Source of the DNA: Exobasidium rhododendri
Lineage: Eukaryota > Basidiomycota > Exobasidiomycetes > Exobasidiales > Exobasidiaceae
DNA: 64,000 bases
NCBI GenBank assembly: GCA_026210745.1
Contig: CP110632.1
Location: forward strand, 558,001 to 622,000
Direction of reading: 5' to 3'
Shown: positions 19,887-30,700 of the stretch, piece after piece
Layout of the letters: every line of letters starts with the position of its first letter
How positions within the stretch are numbered: the first letter of the stretch is position 1
Notes under the pieces: model-generated
The model's input: only the letters and a program-made list of their open reading frames with translations
The model's database searches: none
Told to the model about the DNA's origin: nothing
Translations under genes and position numbers: made by a program

Positions 19887-21515
19887 TCAAAGCTTGCTGC
19901 CTCTCACTGGACTATCCTGCATTCGGCCAAGCGAGGCTACATTCTCGCGAACAAGACCAAGAAATCTGTTCATCGGCTCGGGGCTATAGTACTTGCCATC
20001 GAAGCCAATGGAAAAGCTTAGACATTCATCCAAGGAGAACATTCCAATCCACGGTGAGGTGCCCACTTGCCTTCCTGTATGCCTTATATGGTGACGAACG
20101 ATCTTCACATTGGTATCCGACTGAAATTCCTTCTTGAGAGCGAGGGCACCCTGCGAAGAGAAGCCAGGCGACGAAGCCAAGACGACCTCCTCCGTTTCCC
20201 TCTCTACATTCTCTGCATCCGCTATGGCTGCCTTTAGCTCTTGTTGGCTTCGTAGTCCTTCTACAGCAATATCACTCATGTACGGTACCGACGCCAGGTA
20301 ATGCGGGCTGAGTAGATGTTTCCCCAATTGCACTTTGATTTCTCGGCCTAGGATGAGCAGTCGTTCCCTCCGGCTTTTGTTCTTCATGAAGTCAGCAGTG
20401 TCAAAGGGAATCCAGAGAAAGACGACATCGGTAGCCATCGGTATTGCGATTCTGCCCGTGTTGGAGACGACGGTAGCTACCCATCTCCTTGCATTCCGTG
20501 TCATGCCCAACAACGCACCAGTCTCGTGTCCCTTGCCGTACATCTCGAGAGCTGCCATGATCGTTGCCGCGGCACCAGCATAGGTGATACTCAATTTCAC
20601 CTGCTTGAGATAAGAGAGAATTTGCTCGCTTTCTGCAAGCGAAAAGTCGGTAGCTAAGCAGTGAGTTCTGTGTTCGCGCATGCCATGATGTGGTTCTGGG
20701 TACATTGCAATTGACTCTGATAGCTTCTCCTTGTATAATTGAAGCTGATCCTTTGCTTGTTGAAGACTCTCCTCCTTTAGCGCTTCAGAAGGCTTGTACA
20801 TCTTCTCATAAGAGACCAGAGGACTGATGGGTAGATGCTTGACTACAGACAGATGATCTCCATCTTCACCAAGCAAAACTTTCTTGCTCGACCCTTTCAC
20901 CGTCTCCTGCAAGAAAGTGTTGACGAATGCTATGACACTGTATGCATCAGTGACTGCATGCGATACGTTCCAGATGATACAGTGCACGCGCTCATCATCT
21001 GCTATCGATGTCCTCGTATCCGGTACCAGATACATCATCGCTTGCTTGCCCTTTGTTAGTAGCCGACGATTGTACGTCATCTCCAGTACCTCCTGATACT
21101 CTCGATCCTCTACCAACACAAACGTGTCACTGGACCATTCCTTCAACGCTTCTTCATCGTCTGTCGTCTCTGCTGTCGAGTGTGTTGATGATGATGTCGA
21201 CAATATCCGATAGGTCATGAGCTGGGGAATTGAAAAATCTGTGGAAAGTTCGATGGCAATTTCTGGATGAAGAAGGCGGCAATTTGTCCATGCTTGCTTT
21301 GCCCTTTCGATCAGCTCTTGCACTTCCACGTTGATGCTGAACGTCACGGCGATCGAAAGTTCGGTGTGACCCTCTGCGACGTTCTGATTGTAGCTCGCCG
21401 AATGCTCTTGACCAATGCAGGGCCTCTGATACACGAGAGGCTCTACCTGCACCCACTCTGACTTGCCGATCAGGCTCGGCGCCAAGGAAACTTGCTCTTG
21501 CGATGCTCTCTTCAT
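19887..21515 (-). CDS. Acyltransferase-like protein with HxxxD motif (condensation/CAT-fold type)
   Basis: An uninterrupted frame of 542 residues. I chose ATG 21515 (MKRASQEQVSLAPSL); the frame is open further upstream but without ATG. The layout is that of CoA-dependent acyltransferases: SIAVTFSINVEVQELIERAKQAW (start of the fold), then MYLVPDTR, the catalytic motif as VSHAVTDAYSV, the second half beginning with ATDFSLAES, AAATIMAALEMY and LLGMTRNARRW, and a C-terminal GMFSLDECLSFSIGFDGKYY. HxxxD is kept but the following Gly is Ala. It is clearly related to the neighbour at 22186 (same order of blocks) and only distantly to the BAHD gene at 17983. In this setting it resembles Mac1/Mac2 and Mat1 of smut glycolipid loci in kind, but I cannot show orthology. 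It shares a 670-nt divergent promoter with the 22186 gene. Confidence 0.72.
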   Translation of the reverse strand: MKRASQEQVSLAPSLIGKSEWVQVEPLVYQRPCIGQEHSASYNQNVAEGHTELSIAVTFSINVEVQELIERAKQAWTNCRLLHPEIAIELSTDFSIPQLMTYRILSTSSSTHSTAETTDDEEALKEWSSDTFVLVEDREYQEVLEMTYNRRLLTKGKQAMMYLVPDTRTSIADDERVHCIIWNVSHAVTDAYSVIAFVNTFLQETVKGSSKKVLLGEDGDHLSVVKHLPISPLVSYEKMYKPSEALKEESLQQAKDQLQLYKEKLSESIAMYPEPHHGMREHRTHCLATDFSLAESEQILSYLKQVKLSITYAGAAATIMAALEMYGKGHETGALLGMTRNARRWVATVVSNTGRIAIPMATDVVFLWIPFDTADFMKNKSRRERLLILGREIKVQLGKHLLSPHYLASVPYMSDIAVEGLRSQQELKAAIADAENVERETEEVVLASSPGFSSQGALALKKEFQSDTNVKIVRHHIRHTGRQVGTSPWIGMFSLDECLSFSIGFDGKYYSPEPMNRFLGLVRENVASLGRMQDSPVRGSKL

Positions 21516-22185
21516 AGTGAGTAGGTCGTTGTCCTGATGAGAAGCGAAGGAAGAAGAAGAAGAAGAAGATACAAAGAAGATGGACCACCAAGAATTCAAG
21601 TTTTATTCTTGGATGGCAGAAAGGAACAGATGCAGGAGTATGACAGAGAGCCGGTCAGACCCCCTTTCTGGTCACGATACCAATTCAGTGTCGAAAACAA
21701 TCACAATAATATATGCTCCCCGGAACTTTTGCGAACTTGCCCTTCCCCCGACACGATAAAAGATAAACATTTGGACCTTTCGGTCAGGCCCCCCCTTCCC
21801 CCATTTGAAGACTTATGGCTCGCTTTGGCACTAGCGTGTTCCCGGCTCGCTCTTATTTTTCTGCCCTCTCTACCTTTTCGGTTTTTGTATACCCATCTTT
21901 GTTATTTCTTTTATATATCTCCTCGATTCACCGACCCGCTGCCTCAGTAGAGCGAATTCTAGAGACGGGGTCCGCGCTAGTGGGACGAAATAGAGTCTAA
22001 TTTGACTGATGTGCATAAGAAGATGACACTTTGTTGTCTCCTCGATGAGACCCGTCCTCCCAGCCTCCTCTTTTGTCTCCCCCCTTTCTCTTTCAAATTT
22101 ACAGACTCGCTTGCTTATTTGGAGTGGAGGGGAAGAACAGCATCGAGAAGGCTTCGACAAGCCTAACTCATATCCATCGCATACG
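21516..22185. promoter_or_regulatory. Divergent promoter between the two related acyltransferase-like genes
   Basis: 670 nt separate the two ATGs, with T/C-rich stretches at 21770-21930 and 22060-22110. A shared control region would co-regulate the pair. I see no gene inside and cannot name a factor-binding site. Confidence 0.45.
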
Positions 22186-24049
22186 ATGTCGACGTCAGAG
22201 TGGAAGAGAAACGGACCGTCCACACTGCAGAGGAGGCTCAGAGGAGCGGAACTACTGATCAACTACTCTGAGCAGTACAACGAAGGCAACGTGAGTCTGG
22301 AGTGTAGAAGTGAAAAGGATCCACTTAGCTCCCGTCCAGATTGGAACAGAGCAGCAGCAGCCCGTCTCACTCTGCATTTTATATGAATTTTTCCTCACAG
22401 TATCAATTAGCATTCTCGGCATTAATTCAATCCAACCTTTCCTCGCGTGACTTGGAAGAGCGTTTCCATGCTGCATGGTTCTTTGTACGCAAGATACATC
22501 CTGTGATAGGACTAGAACTCGTTTCACCAGGCAAAAGACTTGATTTCGCCACCTTCAATGGTCTCACTACAAAACAAGAAGCCACAGAATGGGCAGAAGA
22601 TACGTGTTTCTTGGTGAAAGATGGCAGAAGTGTGGAAGATGTTGAATTTGCTTGCAAGCAACATCCAATCATTTCACCTGGCAAGAGGGCCAACGTACAC
22701 TTGGTCATAGATCCAAGAATAGGGCCCAGTGGTTTCGTCTTGCATTCTTCTCACGTATTGAGCGGTCATCATGCTTTGAAAATACTGGAGACGATCGGCG
22801 AACAATTGGCAAACGATGCGAGTAGTCAAGGACTTCAAAGGGCATTTCAATGCGAAGACTTGGATGAATTGCTACCTCGTTTACCCAAAAGTGCCATTAC
22901 TGCCTATGAAGAGGAGCTGAAGCCGACGTCGAGGGACATCGAGCATGCATGGGCCACACAAGCGAATGCAGCGGAGAGATACACAAAGGTGAGCTGTGCT
23001 TAGAGACCTGAAAGTGTAGAAGTAAGGATTCAAAGAGTACTCAATCATCATCAGCACACGCCAGAATACGCTCGGAATCCCGTTTCATGAAGATTGGCAG
23101 ACTCGGCAGTCTCGCATGCAGAATTTGTTCTTTGAAATTGACGAGGAAGACTTCAGAAATATCATGAGGACACTCAAATCAAACAGGCTTACCATCACGA
23201 GTGCCTTTTTCGCATGCATATGTTCTTCGATGGCGCACATGTACTACAACGAAAAGGTGGACGGGGCACACTTACTCTTTAGTGCCCATGCAAAGCGTTG
23301 GCTTTCAACAGAAGGCGAAAAGGGAACGGCACCAGTGACTATGGCAATTGTACCGGGAGGTGCATGGATCGATGCGACCGAAGACGAGCTCAAGGCGAAC
23401 ACGGCGGAATCTCTGATGAAACTTGCTCGAAAGATTGCAAAAGCGCAAGAAGTCGATTTGGTCTCACCGCATATCATGGCAACCTTTGACAAGATTGCCA
23501 TTAATGCAACGCAAGCTCCGCCTCAAGCAGGGTCATCATCAGCACAGTGAGCATATTTGAAAGAAAAAGTCCGGCAGAATTAATCTAAGTGTCCATGCCC
23601 TGACGAGCCTAACTTTAAATTTTGCTTTTATGCTTTCACAGAGCCACATTCGGAAGACCGACTTTCACTTCTCAGGGTTTCATCTCCGTACGACGAGACT
23701 ACGATGGAGGGCACAAGAACTCAAAGACTTGGCTCAAGATCATCGGCGGTCGGTATGGAGGAAGAAACACCGATCCTGTTGTGTGAGTAGGATGTGTGTG
23801 TCCCCCTTTCCGCTGGATTCATCCCTTCCTGACTATCTTCTCTTGCTCTCAACTATTTTTCGCCCCCGTGTCTTCTGCCCTTCTGAACCTTACAGCTGCT
23901 TCGCCACGCAGAATTTCCGGAAACAGTTCCGATATTTCATCATGTTTGATGAAAAGTACTTTGATCTAGGCGATACAGCAAAGCTTGCACTCAATGTAGG
24001 GACTTTACTTCGGCTCTTTGCGCACGAAGTCGTCCATGCTCGTCTGTGA
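22186..24049 (+). CDS. Acyltransferase-fold protein related to the 19887 gene, HxxxD changed
   Basis: Five exons: 22186-22290, 22401-22988, 23065-23546, 23642-23782 and 23896-24049, 489 residues, all phases consistent. Blocks match the divergent neighbour: YQLAFSALIQSNLSSRDLEERFHAAW, IHPVIGLEL, DTCFLVKD, VHLVIDPR, then SSHVLSGHHA where HxxxD would be, NLFFEIDEEDF, FFACICSSMAH, LLFSAHAKRWLS and the end FRYFIMFDEKYFDLGD. The histidine is present but the Asp is replaced by Gly (HVLSG). That Asp is mainly structural in BAHD/CAT enzymes, so activity may be altered or lost. The N-terminal and last introns were placed by homology to the neighbour. It probably arose by duplication within the locus; the five exons against one in its partner point to age or to intron loss. 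Confidence 0.7.
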
Positions 24050-25443
24050 CACTTGCACTCCCTTCCATCTTTCTCGAGCATTTTCATCCTTGTATGTATA
24101 CATCGCGACAGCCATCTTTCTCTCCTCATCAACCCGCTGTGATGCACATCAATTCAGAGTCCGATCCAACATCACCTTTCACGTTCGCTATGAACGATTG
24201 AGCACGGTGATTTTGCGTGTGAAGATTTGTGCCCTCCTCTGTGTGTCTCTCTTCGGATAAAGAGGCCTGTTATCCCCCCTACGTCGAAACTTTCCTTGCA
24301 TGAAGCTTTATATTTTCCTTTTACAACGCCGTACTTCGGATCATAAAAAAAAGGAATTTCCTAATCCTCCTAGATACGCGCTAATTCTCCTTTTCGCGCT
24401 ACTTGATTACCCGCTAAATAATCTCCACTTCCTTCCCCCTTTCCCCCTTTCCCCCCTCTCCGATCGAAAGTCCGTTTTCTCTATCTCTGCGATCTTTGCG
24501 ATTCTACGTGATGGGCCAAATACGTCTAACTAAAAAAGCGGCCTTTCCGTTATCCCTTGACATGCACTACATCATTCCTAATAGTAAGAGTGTAGTGCGC
24601 TAAAAGATCCTTTGGGACCATTTCACAGTACTGTATTTGGTGCAGGTCCTGCTCGCTTATCTCAAAGGACACTACACCCACCACCTCATTCGTCTGCTGC
24701 CAGACTGTATCGTCCGAACTGCATTTCTACTATTACTGTACATTCATACTTGACGTGATAAGGTTAGAGGTCCGCTTCTACGTTGCTCGGGATTTTCCTC
24801 CTACGACGGACTTTACCAGTAGATCTTCGCGCATATCCCCTCATTGAAGACATGGAGAGAGAGAAGAGGAAGTCAAATGTGACGTTTCACTCGCTAGAAT
24901 TGTAGGTAGGACATCTTCTGCAGGTTCAAGACAATGGCCCTTGACGTTCGTGTCCTGCTATAGATAGTTTCGTCTTTAATTAAATGCTTGACTTAGCGCA
25001 TGAAAGAAATAATCGAACTCCCGTGATAAAGCCCTCACTTACTATGTGCAGATTAGAGTTAAGGGCGTCTTTTCTCTCTCTCTCTCTCTGTCTTCCGTTA
25101 TTGAAGTTTCTCTTTTCTTCCAGCCGCATCCCTTATCTGTACTATGTCCAAGCCTTTCTTGTCTGTCGATGGCTTCCTTTAGCAGCCTAGTGAGGGAGGA
25201 AAAGTAGGATGCATCTTTAGCGGTCCGACCGTCGATGTCGTTTGTGTTGCAATTCATTTCGTATTAATTGGAGGATGGACCAGTGTGTCTGGGATAGAAG
25301 GGTGTGCCGGTTCTCTTTTCTGACGTCTCTTCTTTCAAGAAAAAGAAAGTAGTAACATCAACCCTGACGTTTCCCGACCTCTCCACAACCTATCCTTTCT
25401 TCCTTTCTAAATTCTACTCCCTCTTTGAGCGACAGGCCACGCC
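24050..25443. other. Long intergenic region before the glycosyltransferase gene
   Basis: About 1.4 kb with no ORF of convincing composition on either strand, no tRNA and no transposon ends. It contains C- and T-rich runs (24420-24460) and a (TC)n run at about 25075-25092. It probably holds the 3' flank of the acyltransferase-like gene and the promoter of the glycosyltransferase. Confidence 0.35.
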
Positions 25444-27231
25444 ATGCACGTCATCTTCTTGACGATACCTTCGAGTGGGGAAGCAAACGTGCAACTTGCC
25501 ACGGCTCAAGCTCTCATCGATGGCGGTCACCAAGTGACGTTCGTTAGTGGAGCAAGCTTTTCCAAGTCAACGGCAAGGTTACAGGATACACAATCATCAG
25601 AGAAGAAGAGGCTGGCCATCAACTTCATATCCCTTGGCTCACATCGTTCCGTTGAAGATTTGTGAGTCACAAAGAGGACAGCTTCTCCTCTCTAGTCATC
25701 GTCTGATCTCTTTACCTTGTTGATTGCAACTCGCACAGCACGCCAGTCGTTCAGGATAGGATTCAACACATGAGGAAAGTGCCAGGGGACTATTCAAGCA
25801 TCTCAACATGCATCGAAATTGCTCTTGTCTCGCCCGAAGAACACATCGCGACTGCCCTACAGGTTCGAAATGTCATTCTGGAGCAAGATCCTGACATGAG
25901 TGAGTTTACATCCCTCTGAGACTCAAACAGCCGTAGGAACTTCATCTCACCTTCACTTCTTTCCCTCCCCTCTAAGTCGTCGTTGATTGCCTCTCCCCTG
26001 CCATGATCAGCGGTGTTCGTCTGACAAAAAGGGGCTGGCTGTTGAGCATCCCTTGCTCTCCCGGATTGACGGCATTGCCTGGTTGGTTTTCACCACATCC
26101 GAGTGCCGCAGATAGAGCAGGGTCGTGGGGTACAGCATTCGAAAGTGAGCTGACAGAATACGCACGATCAAAGGTTGCAGACATCAGCGCTGACTTTCCG
26201 TACAACGTTGTTCCTTTTACGACAGATCTCTATCTCAAGTTGACAGAATACCGCTTTTGTTCGACGCAACCTCAAATGATAGCAAGACGTAATCTCATGC
26301 AAAAGACCTTTCAACTCAAGTCATTCGGTCTGTCCAACGATCTCACTCTCCTGCCTCCGTATTGGGAAGACACGGACTGTCTCGGTGGTCTGCACTTCAA
26401 CGTCGCAGGCCTTACCGATGCTCCCCTTCAACCGCATTCCATGGTCTTTGTCGGTGCCGGCATCATTGAAGAAGATGTGTCGGAGAAGCACTGCGTGAGT
26501 AGGCAAAAGAAAAATCAAAGGCTGACACGGGCGACTCGGCTGATATCTCTGTCCCCTCCTCCTCCTCCTCCTCCTCCTCCTCCTCCTCCTCCTTCCTCTG
26601 ACAGGCTGTCCTCGACTTTATGGACGAAGCTTACGAACGAAACGAGAGCGTCGTCTACATCAACATGGGCAGTATGTTCATCTGGACAGAAGCAGACTAC
26701 TCTAATTGCATCCAAGGACTGAAAGCAGTGTATCAAAGCATGCGGGGTCAAGTTCGCTTCATCATCAAGATAAACAAAGCTTTGGTTGCCAGTCGAAACT
26801 TCAAAATGTCTAACCTGCCACCTTACATCTTACAGACCCATTGGATAGAAAGTCAACAAGCCGTGTATCAGCACTCAGCCTTGAAGGTCGTAGTTCATCA
26901 CGGTGGAGGCAACATGTTCAACGAAGCTGTTTATTACGGTATTCCTCAACTGATCCTAAGTCAATGGCTCGACACGCATGAGCTGGGTCAATTAGCAACG
27001 ACTTTCGGATTTGGATTGCAGAGTGCAAAGCCACCGGCGATTGAAGAAGGCGACATCCATGTGAAGTTGATTCAACTACTAGGCTCAGAATGGACTGCCT
27101 TCAAATCCCACGCCAATGCATGGGCAACCAGGAGTAAATTGGGAGGAGGTGCGAGCGCGGCGTCAAAAGTGATCATCGCTCATGCGGAGTCTCAAAGGCT
27201 GACCAGAGCTTTCGATCAGAAGCGGATGTGA
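25444..27231 (+). CDS. GT1-type (UGT-like) glycosyltransferase
   Basis: Four exons: 25444-25661, 25739-25899, 25977-26494 and 26605-27231; 507 residues. The N-terminal Rossmann half opens with MHVIFLTIPSSGEANVQLATAQALIDGGHQVTFVSG (written in parts: residues 1-19 and 20-36). The donor-binding half has VVYINMGS, then the signature HHGGGNMFNEAVYYGIPQLI near residue 396 and DTHELGQLA. This is the GT-B fold of family GT1, which uses UDP- or TDP-sugars, and it lies with three acyltransferases. One oddity is clear: the N-terminal G-H-x-x-P region, which holds the general-base His in most GT1 enzymes, reads GEANV, with Glu where His is expected. Intron 3 carries a long (TCC)n run just before its acceptor. 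No signal peptide or C-terminal membrane anchor is evident, so cytosolic action on a small-molecule or lipid acceptor is likely. Confidence 0.85.
26542..26592 (+). repeat. (TCC)n microsatellite inside an intron
   Basis: About 13-15 TCC units in the last intron of the glycosyltransferase gene (26495-26604), ending about 12 nt before the ACAG acceptor. It forms the polypyrimidine tract, so changes in length could affect splicing. Confidence 0.9.
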
Positions 27232-27711
27232 GGGAGATATGACTAGCTAGAGAAGTATAGCAGGATAACCTTTCTCCATAGACTAATGCGCACAATGCTC
27301 AGAATAGACAAACGAGAGGGACGATAATTGTAACTATATTTTAAAGGGGCGTTCACTGTACCATACTTCTGTCACTTTTCCCCATTATTGTGACCCGCAT
27401 TATACCTTCATAGAATATATACAATCTATAGACTTGCCGTTCGCTTGTCTGCTCTTGCGAATAGATGTTGAGACCCGTGTCCTCCCGAGATGTAGATCTC
27501 ACCGTAACGAGATGAAAGGTGCCCGGTGACGGTGAAGGGTAGGACCTGACACCCGTGCGCACGGACACGAATCCGTCGACAGCCAGCTTTACGGGCTGAC
27601 TGCCCGCCGCGTGTTCCTCTTCCTCGCCTGCGCTACTGCCTTTTCATGTGGTCAAGGCGGCGAGCACTTTGATCTTCTATCTCCTCTCGTCTGTATCTCT
27701 GTCGCCTGCAC
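27232..27711. other. Intergenic region at the right border of the accessory group
   Basis: 480 nt between the glycosyltransferase and the aminopeptidase. I see no gene, RNA or mobile element. Confidence 0.35.
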
Positions 27712-30700
27712 ATGAGATTGGCGAACACGAGATTACTGTCTATCTCCTACGCACAAGTACTTCCATCTCGCTGCTTGTCACTTCCACGCCTGCCTCTGTC
27801 GCTGTCTCCTCCCGTTGGCCAGGCTCGTTACATCAGCTCAGTCCGACAGAACACCAAACATATACGCTCTTCTGTTACTAGTCGATCTAGTAGTCCTTGC
27901 AACAACAAAGTGAATCGACTACAGTCCCTACTTGGTCACCTCCTCCCTTCGCGACGAGAAATGAGCACAGTCACTGATGGCGCCGCTACCAAGCCAGCCG
28001 ATGGCTCAAAGTACTTTCGTCTAAGTCAAGACGTCACACCGAGCCATTACGACATCACCATCTTGTCTGACTTGGAGAAACTCACGTTCTCCGGCGTGGT
28101 CACAATCTCCATGGATATTCACAAGGACACGGATACCATCACTGTCAATGTTGGGAAACTCGGCTTGGGAAAGGGTGTAGTCGCAAGTGAAGCACTCAAA
28201 ACGGAGAGCAAGAGCATCATCCCCTTGGAAGTCGACTCAGCACACGAAAGAGTGACTGCCAAGCTTGGAAGTACCTTACCTAAAGGTAGCAAAGCATCAT
28301 TGACAGTCGCCTTTGAGGGTAGCATTGACAACTCCATGATGGGCTATTATCGATCCACTTGGGAACACGAAGGTCAAAAGGGATTCTATGCCCTTACCCA
28401 ATTCGAGCCTACTGCTGCTCGACGTGCGTTCCCAAGCTTTGACGAGCCTGGAATGAAGGCAACTTACAGCTTCACCATGATTCACCGAAAGGAGACTGTT
28501 GCACTTGCCAATATGCCATCCGAGAGTGTGAAGGACATCAGTCTCGTTGAAGCTGAAAAGATGCTTCGACTGAAGGAGCTGGAAGTCAAGCCAATCGAAA
28601 GCTCCAGCAAGATGGAAGGTAAGACAGAAGCAAGCACTGTCAAAGCAAGCGACGAGTGGAGTATCACCACTTTTGGAAAGACGCCCCTTCTCTCGACGTA
28701 CCTCGTTGCCTGGGCCAACGGACCATTTGTGCAGATTGAATCAAGCTACAAATCCTCCGATGGACGAACCATTCCCCTGCGAGTGTTTAGCACAAAGGAG
28801 TATATCCACCAGGCTCACTATACGTTGGAAGTCACTGCAAAGGTCTTACCTGTGTACGAAAAGGTATTCAACGAGCCTTACATGATGCCAAAGTGCGACA
28901 CTTTGATTGCGTCCGACTTCGATGCAGGAGCGATGGAGAACGCGGGTCTGATCACCGGACGAACAAGTGTATACCTGTACGACCCTGCAAAGTCTGGCCT
29001 GGCCGGTCAGAAGCGAACGGCCGGTGTACAAAGTCATGAAATTGCCCATCAATGGTTTGGTAATCTGGCAACGTTAGCTTGGTGGACTCAATTGTGGCTG
29101 AATGAATCATTTGCTACTTTGATGGGCGAAGTGATCATCTTAGACATGTGCTTCCCTGAGTGGAACAGTGCCTCTGAATTCATCACGAACCACCTCAACC
29201 GAGCGCTAGAATTGGACGGAAAGCGATCAAGCCATCCGATTGAAGTGCCGCTGGAGGGGGAAGACGTCGAGTCGGCCATCAACCAAATCTTTGACGCCAT
29301 CTCGTACTCTAAAGGTGCTTCTGTGCTTCGAATGTTGAGTCAGATGCTGGGTCAAGAGACTTTCCTCAAGGGTGTGGCCAACTACATTGCAAAGCACAAG
29401 TTTGGGAATGCAGAGACGATTGACTTGTGGAATGGCATCAGTGAAGTTTGTGGGTCAGACGTGTCGAAGATTATGGAGTCTTGGGTACTCAAGCAGGGAT
29501 TCCCTGTCATAACTGTGACTGAGAGCGAAGAGGGTATCACCGTAAAGCAGAATCGGTTCTTGCTGGAGTTGAAACCTGAAGAAGACACGACGTTGTGGCA
29601 CGTTCCTTTGATGCTCAAGACGGCCGACGGAAAGGTAGATCGAGATTTAATCTTGGACGAACGTGAAAAGAAGGTGGCACTTAAAGGAGCGAACGAAGCC
29701 GTCTGGAAGTTGAACGCTGGCACGATTGGAGTGTATCGAGTAGCCTACACTCCAGAACGACTGGCGAAATTAGGAGCAGAGGCGGCTAAAAAGGAAGGAA
29801 GCATCTTCAACTTGGAAGATCGAGTCGGTCTAGTGTCGGATGCGTTTGTTCTGGCTCAAGTCGGTTATGCAAAGACATCCGGTGCACTAACGTTGATGAA
29901 GGCTTTGCGTGAAGACCCGACGTATCTGGTCAATTCTGCCATGGCAGCATCCTTGGCTGACTTGGGAAGTGCGTGGTATGAAGAGCCAAAGGAAGTTCAA
30001 GATGCCATCAACAAGTACAGGAGCGACATCTTCGGACCGGCGGCGAAGAAGCTTGGCTTCGAATTCCCATCATCAGACAGTGCTGAGACGCGACAGTTGA
30101 GAAGTACCGTGATCGGAGCAGCAGCCTCGGCAGGCGATGAATGGGTCATCAAGACGATGCAAGCCAACTTTGAGCCGCTGCTGAAGAGTGGGGATGACAG
30201 CAAAATTCATCCCGACTTACTCCAAGCTACCATGAGGGTTGCAGTGAAGTACGGTGGAAAGGCAGAATACGATGCTGTGATTAAGGTGTACGAGAAGCCA
30301 GACACGCCAGGCCACAAGATTGCTGCGATGCTTGCCATGGGTGCTCCTCAAGACGAAAAGCTGTTGGATCAGACGATTGACTTCATGTACAGCAAGGTGA
30401 AAGAGCAAGACATGATGTACTATTTTGCTACGTTGGCAAGCAATCCATTGGCAAGAAGAAAACTCTGGGAGAGTACGAAGCAACACTACGACGAGTTGAT
30501 CACTAGGTTCGCCGGTAACTTCACCCTGTCGAGATTGATCGAATACAGTGTGAAGCAATTTGCCTCAAAGAAAGATTACCAAGACATTCAAACGTTCTTC
30601 TCTGCCAAGGATACGAGAAAATTCAAGACTGGTCTAGATCAAGGACTGGACGCCGTTCGAGCCAGAGACTACTGGGTTCAGGACGACAAAGAAGACGTCA

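Noticed and set aside
17983-24049. Pieces of an NRPS (condensation domains)
   Set aside because: Each acyltransferase-like gene is complete by itself with its own start and stop, and no adenylation or carrier domain occurs in the window.
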